From Burkholderia seminalis DSM 23518 (GTDB lineage Bacteria; Pseudomonadota; Gammaproteobacteria; Burkholderiales; Burkholderiaceae), in NCBI RefSeq assembly GCF_902832885.1, contig NZ_CADFDK010000005.1, positions 62,001 through 126,000 on the forward strand: DNA of 64,000 nucleotides. Reading direction: 5' to 3'. Positions 54,303-63,564 of this stretch are shown piece after piece (positions within the stretch are counted from its first letter, which is position 1; the number at the start of each line of letters is the position of its first letter). The notes under the pieces were generated by a model that was not told the DNA's origin, made no database searches, and saw only the letters and a program-made list of their open reading frames with translations. The position numbers were made by a program, and so were the translations under genes.

Positions 54303-54608
54303 ATGATCCCCGGCGAAATCCTCACCGACGACGGCGAACACGAACTGAACGCGGGCCGCGCGACGCTGACGCTCGTCGTCGCGAACACCGGCGACCGCCC
54401 GGTGCAGGTCGGCTCGCACTACCACTTCTTCGAAGTCAACGACGCATTGTCGTTCGACCGCGCGGCCGCGCGCGGCTTCCGGCTCAACATCGCGGCCGGC
54501 ACGGCCGTGCGCTTCGAGCCGGGCCAGACGCGCACCGTCGAGCTCGTCGCGCTCGCGGGCGCGCGCGCCGTCTACGGTTTTCAAGGCAAGGTGATGGGGC
54601 CGCTGTAA
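54303..54608 (+). CDS. ureB: Urease subunit beta
   Basis: 101 residues beginning [18 protein letters not shown], the standard UreB start, with [21 protein letters not shown] and [25 protein letters not shown] at 54291 overlapping the ureA stop would add four residues; I prefer the ATG at 54303 on family alignment from memory. Part of the (alpha-beta-gamma)3 enzyme. Confidence 0.96.
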   Translation: MIPGEILTDDGEHELNAGRATLTLVVANTGDRPVQVGSHYHFFEVNDALSFDRAAARGFRLNIAAGTAVRFEPGQTRTVELVALAGARAVYGFQGKVMGPL

Positions 54609-54637
54609 GCCGCGCCCCGCTCTTCAGGAACAGCAAC

Positions 54638-56344
54638 ATGACACTACGCTTGAGCCGCCGCGCGTACGCGGAAATGTTCGGGCCGACGACGGGCGACCGC
54701 GTCCGGCTCGCCGACACCGAACTGCTGATCGAGATCGAACGCGACTTCACGACCTACGGCGAGGAAGTGAAGTTCGGCGGCGGGAAGGTGATCCGCGACG
54801 GGATGGGCCAGTCGCAGCGCGTGGCCGCCGACGTGCCCGACACGGTCATCACGAACGCGGTGATCCTCGATCACTGGGGCATCGTGAAGGCCGACATCGC
54901 GATCAAGCACGGCCGCATCGCCGCGATCGGCAAGGCCGGCAACCCCGACATTCAGCCGGGCGTGACGATCGCGATCGGCGCGGCGACCGAAGTGATCGCC
55001 GGCGAAGGGCTGATCGTGACGGCCGGCGGCATCGACACGCACATCCACTTCATCAGCCCGCAGCAGATCGACGAGGCGCTCGCATCGGGCGTCACGACGA
55101 TGCTCGGCGGCGGCACGGGGCCGGCCACCGGCACCAACGCGACGACCTGCACGCCGGGCCCGTGGCACATGGAGCGGATGCTGCAGGCCGCCGACGGCTG
55201 GCCGATCAACCTCGGCTTCCTCGGCAAGGGCAATGCCAGCCTGCCGGAGCCGCTCGTCGAGCAGATCGCGGCCGGCGCGATCGGGCTCAAGCTGCACGAG
55301 GACTGGGGCACGACGCCCGCCGCGATCGACAACTGCCTGTCGGTCGCCGACGACACCGACACGCAGGTTGCGATCCATACCGATACGCTGAACGAAGGCG
55401 GCTTCGTCGAATCGACGGTCGCCGCGTTCAAGGGCCGCACGATCCACACGTACCACACCGAAGGCGCGGGCGGCGGCCACGCGCCCGACATCCTGAAGGT
55501 GTGCGGCGAGTCGAACGTGCTGCCGTCGTCGACCAACCCGACGCGCCCGTACACGATCAACACGCTCGACGAACATCTCGACATGCTGATGGTGTGCCAT
55601 CACCTCGATCCGTCGATCGCCGAGGATCTCGCGTTCGCCGAATCGCGGATCCGCCGCGAGACGATCGCGGCCGAGGACATCCTGCACGATCTCGGCGCGC
55701 TGTCGATGCTGTCGTCCGATTCGCAGGCGATGGGCCGCGTCGGCGAAGTGATCATCCGCACGTGGCAGACCGCGCACAAGATGAAGGTGCAGCGCGGCGC
55801 GCTGCCGGAAGACGGCGCGCGCAACGACAACTTCCGCGCGAAGCGCTACGTCGCGAAGTACACGATCAACCCGGCGCTCACGCACGGCATCGCGCACGAA
55901 GTCGGCTCGATCGAGCCCGGCAAGTGGGCCGACCTCGTGCTGTGGGAACCGGCGTTCTTCGGGATCAAGCCGTCGATGATCCTGAAGGGCGGGATGATCG
56001 CGATGGCGCAGATGGGCGACCCGAACGCGTCGATCCCGACGCCGCAGCCGGTCCACTACCGCGAGATGTTCGCGACGCGCGGCGGGGCGCTCGCGCGCAC
56101 GTCGCTGACCTTCGTGTCGCAGATGGCGGCCGACGCGGGCATCGCGGAACGCTACGGCCTCGCGAAGCGGATCGTACCCGTGCGCAACTGCCGCAACGTG
56201 ACGAAGGCCGACATGATCCACAACGCGTGGCGCCCGTCGATCAGCGTCGATCCCGAAACCTACGACGTGATCGCCGACGGCCAGTTGCTGACCTGCGAGC
56301 CGGCAACGGTGCTGCCGATGGCCCAACGCTATTTCCTGTTCTGA
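54638..56344 (+). CDS. ureC: Urease subunit alpha (catalytic)
   Basis: 568 residues; hydrolyses urea to ammonia and carbamate at a dinuclear nickel site. All ligands are present: His 135 and His 137 (DTHIHF), carbamylated Lys 218 (GLKLHEDWG), His 247, His 273 and Asp 361 (SSDSQAMG). The mobile-flap catalytic residues Cys 320 and His 321 (MVCHHLD) are also present. Numbering is one higher than in the Klebsiella enzyme throughout. Confidence 0.98.
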   Translation: MTLRLSRRAYAEMFGPTTGDRVRLADTELLIEIERDFTTYGEEVKFGGGKVIRDGMGQSQRVAADVPDTVITNAVILDHWGIVKADIAIKHGRIAAIGKAGNPDIQPGVTIAIGAATEVIAGEGLIVTAGGIDTHIHFISPQQIDEALASGVTTMLGGGTGPATGTNATTCTPGPWHMERMLQAADGWPINLGFLGKGNASLPEPLVEQIAAGAIGLKLHEDWGTTPAAIDNCLSVADDTDTQVAIHTDTLNEGGFVESTVAAFKGRTIHTYHTEGAGGGHAPDILKVCGESNVLPSSTNPTRPYTINTLDEHLDMLMVCHHLDPSIAEDLAFAESRIRRETIAAEDILHDLGALSMLSSDSQAMGRVGEVIIRTWQTAHKMKVQRGALPEDGARNDNFRAKRYVAKYTINPALTHGIAHEVGSIEPGKWADLVLWEPAFFGIKPSMILKGGMIAMAQMGDPNASIPTPQPVHYREMFATRGGALARTSLTFVSQMAADAGIAERYGLAKRIVPVRNCRNVTKADMIHNAWRPSISVDPETYDVIADGQLLTCEPATVLPMAQRYFLF

Positions 56345-56362
56345 TTGCCGGTTTTCCGTTTC

Positions 56363-57028
56363 ATGCGCACCCTCGACAAACGCATTGCCCCGAACGTGAA
56401 ACTCGCCGCGTCGCTCGTCGCGCGCGCGCCGACGCTCACGCTCGCCTATGACGCCCGCTGCAAGAGCCGCCTCGCGGCGACGCTCGACACCGGCGAGGAC
56501 GTCGCGGTCCTGCTGCCGCGCGGCACGGTGCTGCGCGACGGCGACGTGCTCGTCGCCGACGACGGCGCGCTCGTGCGCATCGCCGCCGCCCCCGAGACCG
56601 TGCTGCTCGTGCGCGCGGCCGATCCGCTCACGCTGATGCGCGCCGCGTATCACCTCGGCAACCGCCACACGCCGGTCGAGATCGGCGACGGTTACCTGAA
56701 GCTCGAAGCCGACCCGGTGCTCGCCGACATGCTGCGCCGGCTCGGCACGCAGGTCGAGGAGACGCAGGTGCCGTTCCAGCCGGAAGCCGGCGCGTACGGC
56801 GGCGGCCACAAGCACGGGCACGACGCGACGTTCGCCGAGGATTACGCGCTCGCGCAGCAGGTATTCGGCGAACATCACGGGCACTCGCACTCGCACTCGC
56901 ACTCGCACTCGCACTCGCACGATCACGATCACGATCACGATCACGATCACGATCACGATCACGATCACGATCACGATCATCAGCATGGTTCCGGATGCAC
57001 GCACGGCCACGGCCATGACCACCACTGA
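56363..57028 (+). CDS. ureE: Urease accessory nickel chaperone UreE with His-Ser/His-Asp repeat tail
   Basis: 221 residues from the ATG at 56363. The N-terminal UreE domain ([10 protein letters not shown] to [16 protein letters not shown]) and the metal-binding C-domain ([34 protein letters not shown], with the conserved GNRH) are normal. The tail from about 150 is extraordinarily His-rich: HGH, six His-Ser, ten His-Asp, then [16 protein letters not shown]. It binds several nickel ions and delivers them to UreG. The tail is encoded by a hexanucleotide repeat, so its length may vary between strains. Confidence 0.95.
   Translation: MRTLDKRIAPNVKLAASLVARAPTLTLAYDARCKSRLAATLDTGEDVAVLLPRGTVLRDGDVLVADDGALVRIAAAPETVLLVRAADPLTLMRAAYHLGNRHTPVEIGDGYLKLEADPVLADMLRRLGTQVEETQVPFQPEAGAYGGGHKHGHDATFAEDYALAQQVFGEHHGHSHSHSHSHSHSHDHDHDHDHDHDHDHDHDHDHQHGSGCTHGHGHDHH
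56882..56977 (+). repeat. Hexanucleotide tandem repeat inside ureE
   Basis: CACTCG six times (56882-56917) followed by CACGAT ten times (56918-56977), 96 bp in all. The period is a multiple of three, so gain or loss of units changes the number of His-Ser or His-Asp pairs without a frameshift. Confidence 0.95.
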
Positions 57029-57695
57029 ACTCGTCGCGCTGCTGCACCTCGCGTCGCCGGCGCTGCCGATCGGCGCGTACAGCTATTCGCAGGGCCTCGA
57101 AGCGGCACTCGACGCAAACCTGATCCGCGACGCCGATTCCGCGCGCGACTGGATCGCCAGCGGCCTGACCGACGTGCTCGCGCACGGCGAGTTGCCGTTC
57201 CTCGCGCACCAGCTCGCGCGCTGGCAGGCGCACGACACGCGCGCGCTCGCCGCCGAAAACGCGTGGTTCGTCGCGAGCCGCGAATCGGCGGAACTGCGCC
57301 GCGAAACCGAACAGATGGGCTGGTCGCTCGCGCAGCTGTGCGCATCGCTCGAATGGGGCGATGCCGCGCGCCGCGCGACGCTCGCGTCGCTGTCGCCGGT
57401 CGCGCTGCCGACCGCGTTCGCCTACGCAGCCGCCACGCACCACGCCAGCGCCGACGCGACGCTCGCCGCATACGCATTCGGCTGGGTCGAGAACCAGACG
57501 TCCGCCGCGCTGAAGGCCGTGCCGCTCGGCCAGCTCGCCGGACAACGCATCATCGTCGCGCTGCGCGGCGCGATCGACGCGGCCGTGCGCCGGGCGCTCG
57601 CGACGCCGCCCGACGCCATCAACACGTTCGCGCCGCAACTCGGCATCCTGTCCGCGCGGCACGAGACCCAGTACTCGCGGTTGTTCCGCTCCTGA
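57015..57695 (+). CDS. ureF: Urease accessory protein UreF
   Basis: 226 residues, all-helical: [27 protein letters not shown] at the start is the UreF signature, then [36 protein letters not shown] and [16 protein letters not shown]. Binds UreD and gates UreG's GTPase during nickel insertion. The ATG at 57015 lies within the end of ureE (14-nt overlap). Confidence 0.95.
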   Translation: MTTTELVALLHLASPALPIGAYSYSQGLEAALDANLIRDADSARDWIASGLTDVLAHGELPFLAHQLARWQAHDTRALAAENAWFVASRESAELRRETEQMGWSLAQLCASLEWGDAARRATLASLSPVALPTAFAYAAATHHASADATLAAYAFGWVENQTSAALKAVPLGQLAGQRIIVALRGAIDAAVRRALATPPDAINTFAPQLGILSARHETQYSRLFRS

Positions 57696-57711
57696 CCCCC
57701 CTCGCCAGACC

Positions 57712-58359
57712 ATGAACGCACCTGCTCCCTCCTCCGCCCGCCGCACGAAGAAACTGCCGCCGCTGCGCGTCGGCATCGGCGGCCCCGTCGGCTCCGGCAA
57801 GACCACGCTGCTCGAAATGCTGTGCAAGGCGATGCGCGAGCGCTACGACCTCGTCGCGATCACCAACGACATCTACACGAAGGAAGACCAGCGGCTGCTG
57901 ACGGTGGCCGGCGCACTGCCCGAGGAGCGCATCATGGGCGTCGAGACGGGCGGCTGCCCGCATACGGCGATCCGCGAAGATGCGTCGATCAACCTCGAGG
58001 CCGTCGACCGGATGCTGGCGCGCTTTCCCGACGCCGACATCGTGTTCATCGAATCGGGCGGCGACAACCTCGCGGCGACCTTCAGCCCCGAACTGTCCGA
58101 CCTGACGATCTACGTGATCGACGTCGCGGGCGGCGAGAAGATTCCGCGCAAGGGCGGCCCCGGCATCACGAAGTCCGACCTGCTCGTGATCAACAAGACC
58201 GACCTCGCGCCGCTGGTCGGCGCGAACCTCGACGTGATGGCGTCCGACACGCGGAAGATGCGCGGCGAACGGCCTTATGTGATGACGAACCTGAAGGCGC
58301 TCGAAGGCGTCGCGGACGTGATCGCGTTCATCGAGAAGAAGGGTTTGCTGACGGTCTGA
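57712..58359 (+). CDS. ureG: Urease accessory GTPase UreG
   Basis: 215 residues. P-loop [12 protein letters not shown] (23-34), [13 protein letters not shown], the nickel-binding [18 protein letters not shown] with Cys-Pro-His, [17 protein letters not shown], and the base-recognition NKTD. Powers nickel delivery to UreC. Last gene of the urease operon; convergent with waaA. Confidence 0.97.
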   Translation: MNAPAPSSARRTKKLPPLRVGIGGPVGSGKTTLLEMLCKAMRERYDLVAITNDIYTKEDQRLLTVAGALPEERIMGVETGGCPHTAIREDASINLEAVDRMLARFPDADIVFIESGGDNLAATFSPELSDLTIYVIDVAGGEKIPRKGGPGITKSDLLVINKTDLAPLVGANLDVMASDTRKMRGERPYVMTNLKALEGVADVIAFIEKKGLLTV

Positions 58360-58440
58360 GCAGCGTCGCGGCGACACTCGACGCCGCCACGCGCACCGGG
58401 GCGGCCTTGCGCCGCCCTTCGTCGATTCGTCCCACTCGTT

Positions 58441-59799
58441 CTATTCGTCGTCCGACGTGCCCGGCGCGTCCTGCGGCGTGCGCGCGCCGCGCTCGGCGGG
58501 CGGCAGCAGCGCCGCGAGCACGTCGACCGTACGCGCCGTCGCGCCGCGGTGACGCGACGCGAAAGCCGCGCCGGCCGCGCCCATCGCGACGCGCCGCGCC
58601 TTGTCGGCGAACAGCGCATCGAGCACGTGCGCGAGATCGAGCGGATCCGCGACCTGCATCGCCGCACCGGCCGCGACCGCGTCGGCGGTCGCCTGCGTGA
58701 AGTTGAACACGTGCGGCCCGATCAGCACCGGCACGCCCACCGCGCACGCTTCGATCAGGTTCTGGCCGCCGAGCGGCAGCAGGCTGCCGCCGATGAACGC
58801 GATATCGGCGGCCGCGTAATACGCGCCGAGTTCGCCCATCGAATCGCCGAGCAGGACCGTCACGTCGCCCGGCAGCGGTTCGGCAGCCGGCCGGGCGGCC
58901 GCGAGCGCGGCCGCGTCCGCCGCCCAGACGGAACGCCGTACACATTTGAGCCCGCTGCGCGCGACGAGCGCCTCGACCTCGGCGAAACGCTGCGGATGAC
59001 GCGGCACGAGCACCAGCAGCGCGTCGGGCGTACGCATGTCCGCGAACGCCTGCAGCACCAGCGCCTCTTCGTTCTCGCGCGTGCTCGCGGCGACCCACAC
59101 GGGCCGCGCGCCGATCGCATCGCGCCACGCATGGCCGCGTGCCGCCAGTTCCGGCGGCGTCGTCATGTCGAACTTCAGGTTGCCGAGCACCGTCACGTTG
59201 CGCGCGCCGAGCGACGTCAGCCGCTCCGCGTCGGCCGGACTCTGCGCGAGCACGCGCGAGAAGCCGCCGAACACGTCGCGCGTCGCCGCGCCGAACTTCG
59301 CCGCGCGCCGGAACGAACGCGCGGACATCCGCGCATTGGTCAGCACGAGCGGCACGTCCGCGCGGCGGCACTCGTCGATCAGCGTCGGCCACACCTCGGT
59401 TTCCATCACGAGGCCGAGCGTCGGCCGCCACGCGCGCAGGAAGCGCCGCACCGCGCCCGGCATGTCGTACGGCAGGTAGCAGCGCAGCACGCGATCGCCG
59501 AAGATCTGTTCGCCGGTCGCGCGGCCGCTCGGCGTCATGTGCGTGAGCAGGATGCGCGCATCGGGGCGCGCATGCATCAGCGCGTCGATCAACGGCTGCG
59601 CGGCACGCGTCTCGCCGACCGACACCGCATGTACCCAGATCAGCGGCGCGCGGTCGTCGCGCAAGCGGCCCGCAACGTGACCGAAGCGTTCGCCGATATG
59701 CTCGCGATAACCGCGCTCCTTGCGCGAGCGCACGTAGAGCCGGATGACCGCGGCCGGCGCGACGAGCCACCACAGCGCGCGATAGATCACCCTCAGCAT
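58441..59799 (-). CDS. waaA: 3-deoxy-D-manno-octulosonic acid (Kdo) transferase
   Basis: Membrane-associated GT30 enzyme adding Kdo to lipid IVA. 452 residues: RALWWLVAPAAVIRLYVRSRKERGYREHIGERFG at the N-terminal anchor, IWVHAVSVGETRAAQPLIDAL with the catalytic Glu, YLPYDMPGAVRRFL, VLTNARMSARSF, and the CMP-Kdo site RHPQRFAEV plus FIGGSLLPLGGQNLIEA. Upstream on the same strand lie kdoO and waaC, an inner-core operon. Confidence 0.95.
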   Translation of the reverse strand: MLRVIYRALWWLVAPAAVIRLYVRSRKERGYREHIGERFGHVAGRLRDDRAPLIWVHAVSVGETRAAQPLIDALMHARPDARILLTHMTPSGRATGEQIFGDRVLRCYLPYDMPGAVRRFLRAWRPTLGLVMETEVWPTLIDECRRADVPLVLTNARMSARSFRRAAKFGAATRDVFGGFSRVLAQSPADAERLTSLGARNVTVLGNLKFDMTTPPELAARGHAWRDAIGARPVWVAASTRENEEALVLQAFADMRTPDALLVLVPRHPQRFAEVEALVARSGLKCVRRSVWAADAAALAAARPAAEPLPGDVTVLLGDSMGELGAYYAAADIAFIGGSLLPLGGQNLIEACAVGVPVLIGPHVFNFTQATADAVAAGAAMQVADPLDLAHVLDALFADKARRVAMGAAGAAFASRHRGATARTVDVLAALLPPAERGARTPQDAPGTSDDE

Positions 59800-59836
59800 G
59801 CGGCGGCCCTCGTGTTGCGTCGAAGCAGGTGCGCGC

Positions 59837-60721
59837 TCAAACCAGCGCCCTGCCCGTCAGGCGTTCGAGAATGCCGAGCGGCGCGCATTCGCGGCGGACC
59901 ATCGCGTCGACCGGCAGGAAGAACGTCTGTTCGAGCATGAACTGGCCGGACATCACAGCGTGCGAAGTCTGATCGGAGAAACATATCCACACGCAACCCG
60001 GCGGAAACGGCATCGTCTCCTGCGGGCTCGTCTTCTGGTAGTCGAGATCGGCCTTCATGCTGTCGTGCAGGTTCAGCATCAGGTGGTCGTATGCGCTGCG
60101 CGGCGACTTCGTCACGTGCAGCAGGTTCAGCAGCCACGCGGCGCCCGGCAGTTGCGGCCTGATCGACGGCAGGAAGCGCTTCGCGACGTCCTCGAACGGC
60201 TCGCCGACGCGCCAGACGCGCGGCACGCCGGCCGGGTTCACGTTCGTGAACACGCGCAGGATGCGCTCGCCGTAGTTCGGCCGCGACGGGAACGCGTCGA
60301 CGTGCAGCCGGCTGTCGTCCTTGCGCCACGACGTCTGGCGCGTCTCGACCTGCATCAGCCGCAGGCTGGTCGGCGCGACGCGCAGCTTGCCGCGGTATTC
60401 CGGAAAGAGGCCGTCGACGAGCGTGCCGGCCTGCTGCTGGAAGCGCGCGACGAGCGCGCGCACGGCCGACTGCGTGACGCTGTCGCCGAGCACGCCGGCG
60501 AGCGTGCCGCCGTTCGGCGCGAGGCTGATGTTCTTGCGTTTCGGATCGGCGAGCGCCGGATCGAGCAGCGCTTCCTCGCCGCCTTCGATCGCGAAGCGCA
60601 GGTGCGGGAAATACAGCACCTTGCCTTCCTCGACCGCGGCCAGCAGCTGCTCGCGCGGCGCCGACAGGTTGTGCCCGCTCCAGTCGGCGGACGGGACTTC
60701 GATGATCTGGGATTCGCTCAT
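59837..60721 (-). CDS. kdoO: Kdo 3-hydroxylase (Fe(II)/2-oxoglutarate dioxygenase)
   Basis: 294 residues of the Kdo-hydroxylase family, which converts the outer Kdo of lipid A-core to D-glycero-D-talo-octulosonic acid (Ko) in Burkholderia and Yersinia. The iron triad is His 140 and Asp 142 (RLHVDAFPSRP) and distal His 254 (QTSHAVMSGQ), with RVFTNVNP and WLLNLLHVTKSPRSAYDHLMLNLHD between. Its place between waaA and waaC supports the assignment. Confidence 0.92.
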   Translation of the reverse strand: MSESQIIEVPSADWSGHNLSAPREQLLAAVEEGKVLYFPHLRFAIEGGEEALLDPALADPKRKNISLAPNGGTLAGVLGDSVTQSAVRALVARFQQQAGTLVDGLFPEYRGKLRVAPTSLRLMQVETRQTSWRKDDSRLHVDAFPSRPNYGERILRVFTNVNPAGVPRVWRVGEPFEDVAKRFLPSIRPQLPGAAWLLNLLHVTKSPRSAYDHLMLNLHDSMKADLDYQKTSPQETMPFPPGCVWICFSDQTSHAVMSGQFMLEQTFFLPVDAMVRRECAPLGILERLTGRALV

Positions 60722-60745
60722 GATCGGTTCGCGTGTGGGACAGCG

Positions 60746-61741
60746 TTACAGGAGACCGAAGCCCGCGAGCGCCGACTTCACCTGCGCGATCGACGGGGGC
60801 TGCCCCGCCGTGCCGAGATTGACGACGTTCGGCGACCAGTAGCCGCCGGTCCGCCAGGCCGTCGCGAAATTGTACAGTTCGACCGTCGGACGCTTCAGCG
60901 CGGCCGCGATGTGAACCAGACCTGTATCAACCCCGACGGTCGCGGCCGCGCCGTCGATCAGACCGACCACGGCCGGCAGCGACAGTTTCGGCGGCACGAT
61001 CGCAGCATCGCCGAATTCCTTCGCGAGCCGCTCGCTGGTCGCGTGTTCCGCGTCGTTGCCCCACGGCAGCACGAGCGACGCGCCGCGCCGCACGAGCGCC
61101 TGGCCGAGTTCGATCCACGCGGCGTCCGGCCACTGCTTGTCGGCACGCGACGTCGCATGGACGAACACCACGTACGGCACCGGCAGGTTCAGGCCGAGCG
61201 CGGCCACCGCGAGCGCCGCCGCGCGCGTGTCGAGGCCGAAGTCGACCGGATCGGCCGGCGTCGGCGCGGGGTCGTTCAGCGCGGCCGCGACGAGTTGCCG
61301 CGACCGCTCGACGACGTGCGTCCGTGGCGCGATCGGCACGCGCTTCGCATAGAAGAAGCGCACCGGCCATTCGTAGCCGGCGCCATCGGTGCGGTTGCCG
61401 AGCCCGACCAGCGGGCCGCGCGCCCAGCTCGCGACCCAGGCCGTCTTGATGAGGCCCTGGCAGTCGATCACGAGATCGTACTGCTCGGCCGCGAGACGCT
61501 TGCGGAATGCGCGGATCTCGCGCCACGTGGCGCCCGAGAACGGCTTCTTGCGCCAGCGGCGCAGCGAGAATGGCAGCACGTTGCGCACGCCGTCGACGAG
61601 CCGCACGAGGTCGACGAAGCTTTCCTCGACGAGCCAGTCGATCTGCGCGTCGGGGTGGCGGCGCCGGATATCGGCGATCACCGGCATGTTGTGCACGACG
61701 TCGCCCAGCGACGACACGCGCACGATCAGGATCTTTTGCAC
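60746..61741 (-). CDS. waaC: Lipopolysaccharide heptosyltransferase I
   Basis: GT9 enzyme transferring the first heptose to Kdo2-lipid A. 331 residues: KILIVRVSSLGDVVHNMPVIADIRRRHPDAQIDWLVEE, YDLVIDCQGLIKTAWVASWA, FVHATSRADKQWP and the ADP-heptose site GVDTGLVHIAAALKRPTVELYNFA. The GTG at 61741 starts the family-standard N-terminus, but no Shine-Dalgarno precedes it; the T-run of a hairpin lies there instead. Confidence 0.94.
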   Translation of the reverse strand: MQKILIVRVSSLGDVVHNMPVIADIRRRHPDAQIDWLVEESFVDLVRLVDGVRNVLPFSLRRWRKKPFSGATWREIRAFRKRLAAEQYDLVIDCQGLIKTAWVASWARGPLVGLGNRTDGAGYEWPVRFFYAKRVPIAPRTHVVERSRQLVAAALNDPAPTPADPVDFGLDTRAAALAVAALGLNLPVPYVVFVHATSRADKQWPDAAWIELGQALVRRGASLVLPWGNDAEHATSERLAKEFGDAAIVPPKLSLPAVVGLIDGAAATVGVDTGLVHIAAALKRPTVELYNFATAWRTGGYWSPNVVNLGTAGQPPSIAQVKSALAGFGLL

Positions 61742-61745
61742 GCTG

Positions 61746-61770
61746 AAAAAACGCCGGCTGGCAGCCGGCG
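61746..61770 (-). terminator. Terminator-like hairpin directly before the waaC start
   Basis: On the minus strand CGCCGGCT (61770-61763), loop of 3, AGCCGGCG (61759-61752), then TTTTTT and four further bases to the waaC GTG. It has all features of an intrinsic terminator but sits at the place of the ribosome site, so it may attenuate waaC or occupy the very 5' end of its mRNA. Confidence 0.65.
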
Positions 61771-61818
61771 ACAGGCATAAAGGGGGGATTTTATCTCGCC
61801 CGGCGGGGCGGACAGACA

Positions 61819-61853
61819 AAAAGCGGCGCACGCCCGTGGCGTGCGCCGCTTTT
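61819..61853 (-). terminator. Intrinsic terminator after the phosphomannomutase gene
   Basis: Perfect 16-bp stem (61838-61853 with 61819-61834, 3-nt loop) ending in TTTT on the minus strand, about 63 nt after the gene's stop. Confidence 0.9.
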
Positions 61854-61915
61854 CGGGAGAATCGCGGCCGACGAAGCTGCCGCGGCACCGCGGGCGGCCC
61901 GCAGGCCGCCCGCGC

Positions 61916-63310
61916 TCAGAACGGCAGCTTGACGTCCGGCTTCGCGGCCGTCAGCACACGGCGGAAGTCTTCCTGGATCCGCTTGAGCCCTTCCTGCGTC
62001 TCGGCTTCGAAGCGCATCACGACGACCGGCGTCGTGTTCGACGAACGCGCGAGACCGAAGCCGTCCGGGTACTCGACGCGCAGGCCGTCGATCGTCACGA
62101 CTTCCTCGGCACCGTCGAACTTCGCCTCTTTCTGCAGCTTGTCGATCAGGCTGAAGTTCTCGCCTTCGTCGAGCCAGAGCTGCAGTTCGGGCGTGCTCAT
62201 CGCGTCCGGCAGCGCATTGAGCAGCGCGCTCGGGTCGGCCGTCTTCGCGACGATCTCGAGCAGGCGCGCGCCCGTGTAGAGGCCGTCGTCGAAGCCGTAC
62301 CAGCGATCCTTGAAGAACACGTGGCCGCTCATTTCGCCGGCGAGCGGCGCACCCGTCTCGCGCAGCTTCGCCTTCACGAGCGAGTGGCCCGTCTTCCACA
62401 TCAGCGGCTCGCCGCCCTTCGACTTGATCCACTGCGCGAGGTGGCGCGTGCACTTCACGTCGTAGATGATCTGCGCGCCCGGGTTGCGCGACAGCACTTC
62501 TTCCGCGAACAGCATCAGCTGGCGGTCCGGATAGATGATCTGGCCGTCCTTCGTGACGACGCCCAGGCGGTCGCCGTCGCCGTCGAACGCGAAGCCGAGT
62601 TCGGCATCGGTGTCCTTCAGCGCCTGGATCACGTCCTGCAGGTTTTCCGGGTGCGCGGGATCGGGGTGGTGGTTCGGGAACGTGCCGTCGATGTCGGTGA
62701 AACGTTCGACGAGTTCGCAGCCGAGCGCCTTGAACAGGCGCGTCGCGAGCGGGCCCGCGACGCCGTTGCCGGCGTCGACGACCAGCTTCAGCGGCCGCGC
62801 GAGCTTCACGTCGCCGACGATGCGCGCGATGTACTGATCGGCGACGTCGACTTCCTCATACGTGCCGCTGCCCGTCTCGAAGCGCTCGTCGACGATGCGG
62901 CGGTACAACGCCTGGATCTGCTCGCCGTAGATCGCGGCGCCGCGCAGCACCATCTTGAAACCGTTGTAGTCGGGCGGGTTGTGGCTGCCCGTGACGACGA
63001 TGCACGAATCGACGCGGCGCTCGCCGCCCTTCAGCGCCAGCGGCACGTTTGCCGCGAAATAGCCGACCGGCGTCGGCACCATGCCGACGTCGACGACATC
63101 GACACCGGCCGCACGCAGGCCATCGGCGAGCGCGCCGACGAGCTCCGGCCCGGACAGGCGGCCGTCGCGCGCGACGACGACCGCGTCGCCGCCCTGCGCA
63201 CGCACTTCGCTGCCGAATGCGCGGCCGATCCCGCGCGCCGTATCGACGTCGAGTGTCTTGCCGACCACGCCACGGATGTCATATGCCTTGAAGATGGATT
63301 GGGAGATCAT
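61916..63310 (-). CDS. manB: Phosphomannomutase/phosphoglucomutase (AlgC/ManB type)
   Basis: 464 residues, alpha-D-phosphohexomutase superfamily: FKAYDIRGVVGKTLD at the N-terminus, the phosphoserine loop VVTGSHNPPDYNGFK (Ser 109), the metal loop AFDGDGDRLGVV, the sugar-binding GGEPLMWKTGHSLVK/GEMSGHVFFKDRWYGFDDGLY, and the C-terminal RSSNTTPVVVMRFEAE. Interconverts the 6- and 1-phosphates of mannose and glucose for LPS and exopolysaccharide precursors. Closed by its own terminator before waaC. Confidence 0.94.
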   Translation of the reverse strand: MISQSIFKAYDIRGVVGKTLDVDTARGIGRAFGSEVRAQGGDAVVVARDGRLSGPELVGALADGLRAAGVDVVDVGMVPTPVGYFAANVPLALKGGERRVDSCIVVTGSHNPPDYNGFKMVLRGAAIYGEQIQALYRRIVDERFETGSGTYEEVDVADQYIARIVGDVKLARPLKLVVDAGNGVAGPLATRLFKALGCELVERFTDIDGTFPNHHPDPAHPENLQDVIQALKDTDAELGFAFDGDGDRLGVVTKDGQIIYPDRQLMLFAEEVLSRNPGAQIIYDVKCTRHLAQWIKSKGGEPLMWKTGHSLVKAKLRETGAPLAGEMSGHVFFKDRWYGFDDGLYTGARLLEIVAKTADPSALLNALPDAMSTPELQLWLDEGENFSLIDKLQKEAKFDGAEEVVTIDGLRVEYPDGFGLARSSNTTPVVVMRFEAETQEGLKRIQEDFRRVLTAAKPDVKLPF

Positions 63311-63443
63311 CGATTCTCTTCTCTCTCAGTTGCGTGCATGGAAAATTGTCTGGCTTGGCTGGCCGCCTCTCGCCGGTGCCGCGCATGATACAGCGGCCCC
63401 GCAAAACAAGGAACGGAACGGCTGGAGCGGTCGCGATCCCACT

Positions 63444-63449
63444 TATAAT
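63444..63449 (+). promoter_or_regulatory. -10 box upstream of the flippase gene
   Basis: A consensus TATAAT lies 116 nt before the flippase ATG in the 254-bp divergent gap. No convincing -35 hexamer stands 16-18 bp upstream, so the promoter assignment is weak. The leader also holds a 28-codon reading frame (from 63485) that overlaps the flippase start. Confidence 0.4.
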
Positions 63450-63564
63450 CGCGGGTTTCGATGACGCGCATACCGCCCATTTTAATGCCTAGCCGTCCCG
63501 CCGCCGCCAATCCGCAGCCTTCGGGCGCCCTGCCGGCCGCCCCGCACGCGCGCCGCCGCGCCGC

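Noticed and set aside
56882-56977. Repeat tract considered as a CRISPR or regulatory repeat array
   Set aside because: Units are 6 bp without spacers, lie in frame inside ureE and encode the expected His-rich tail.
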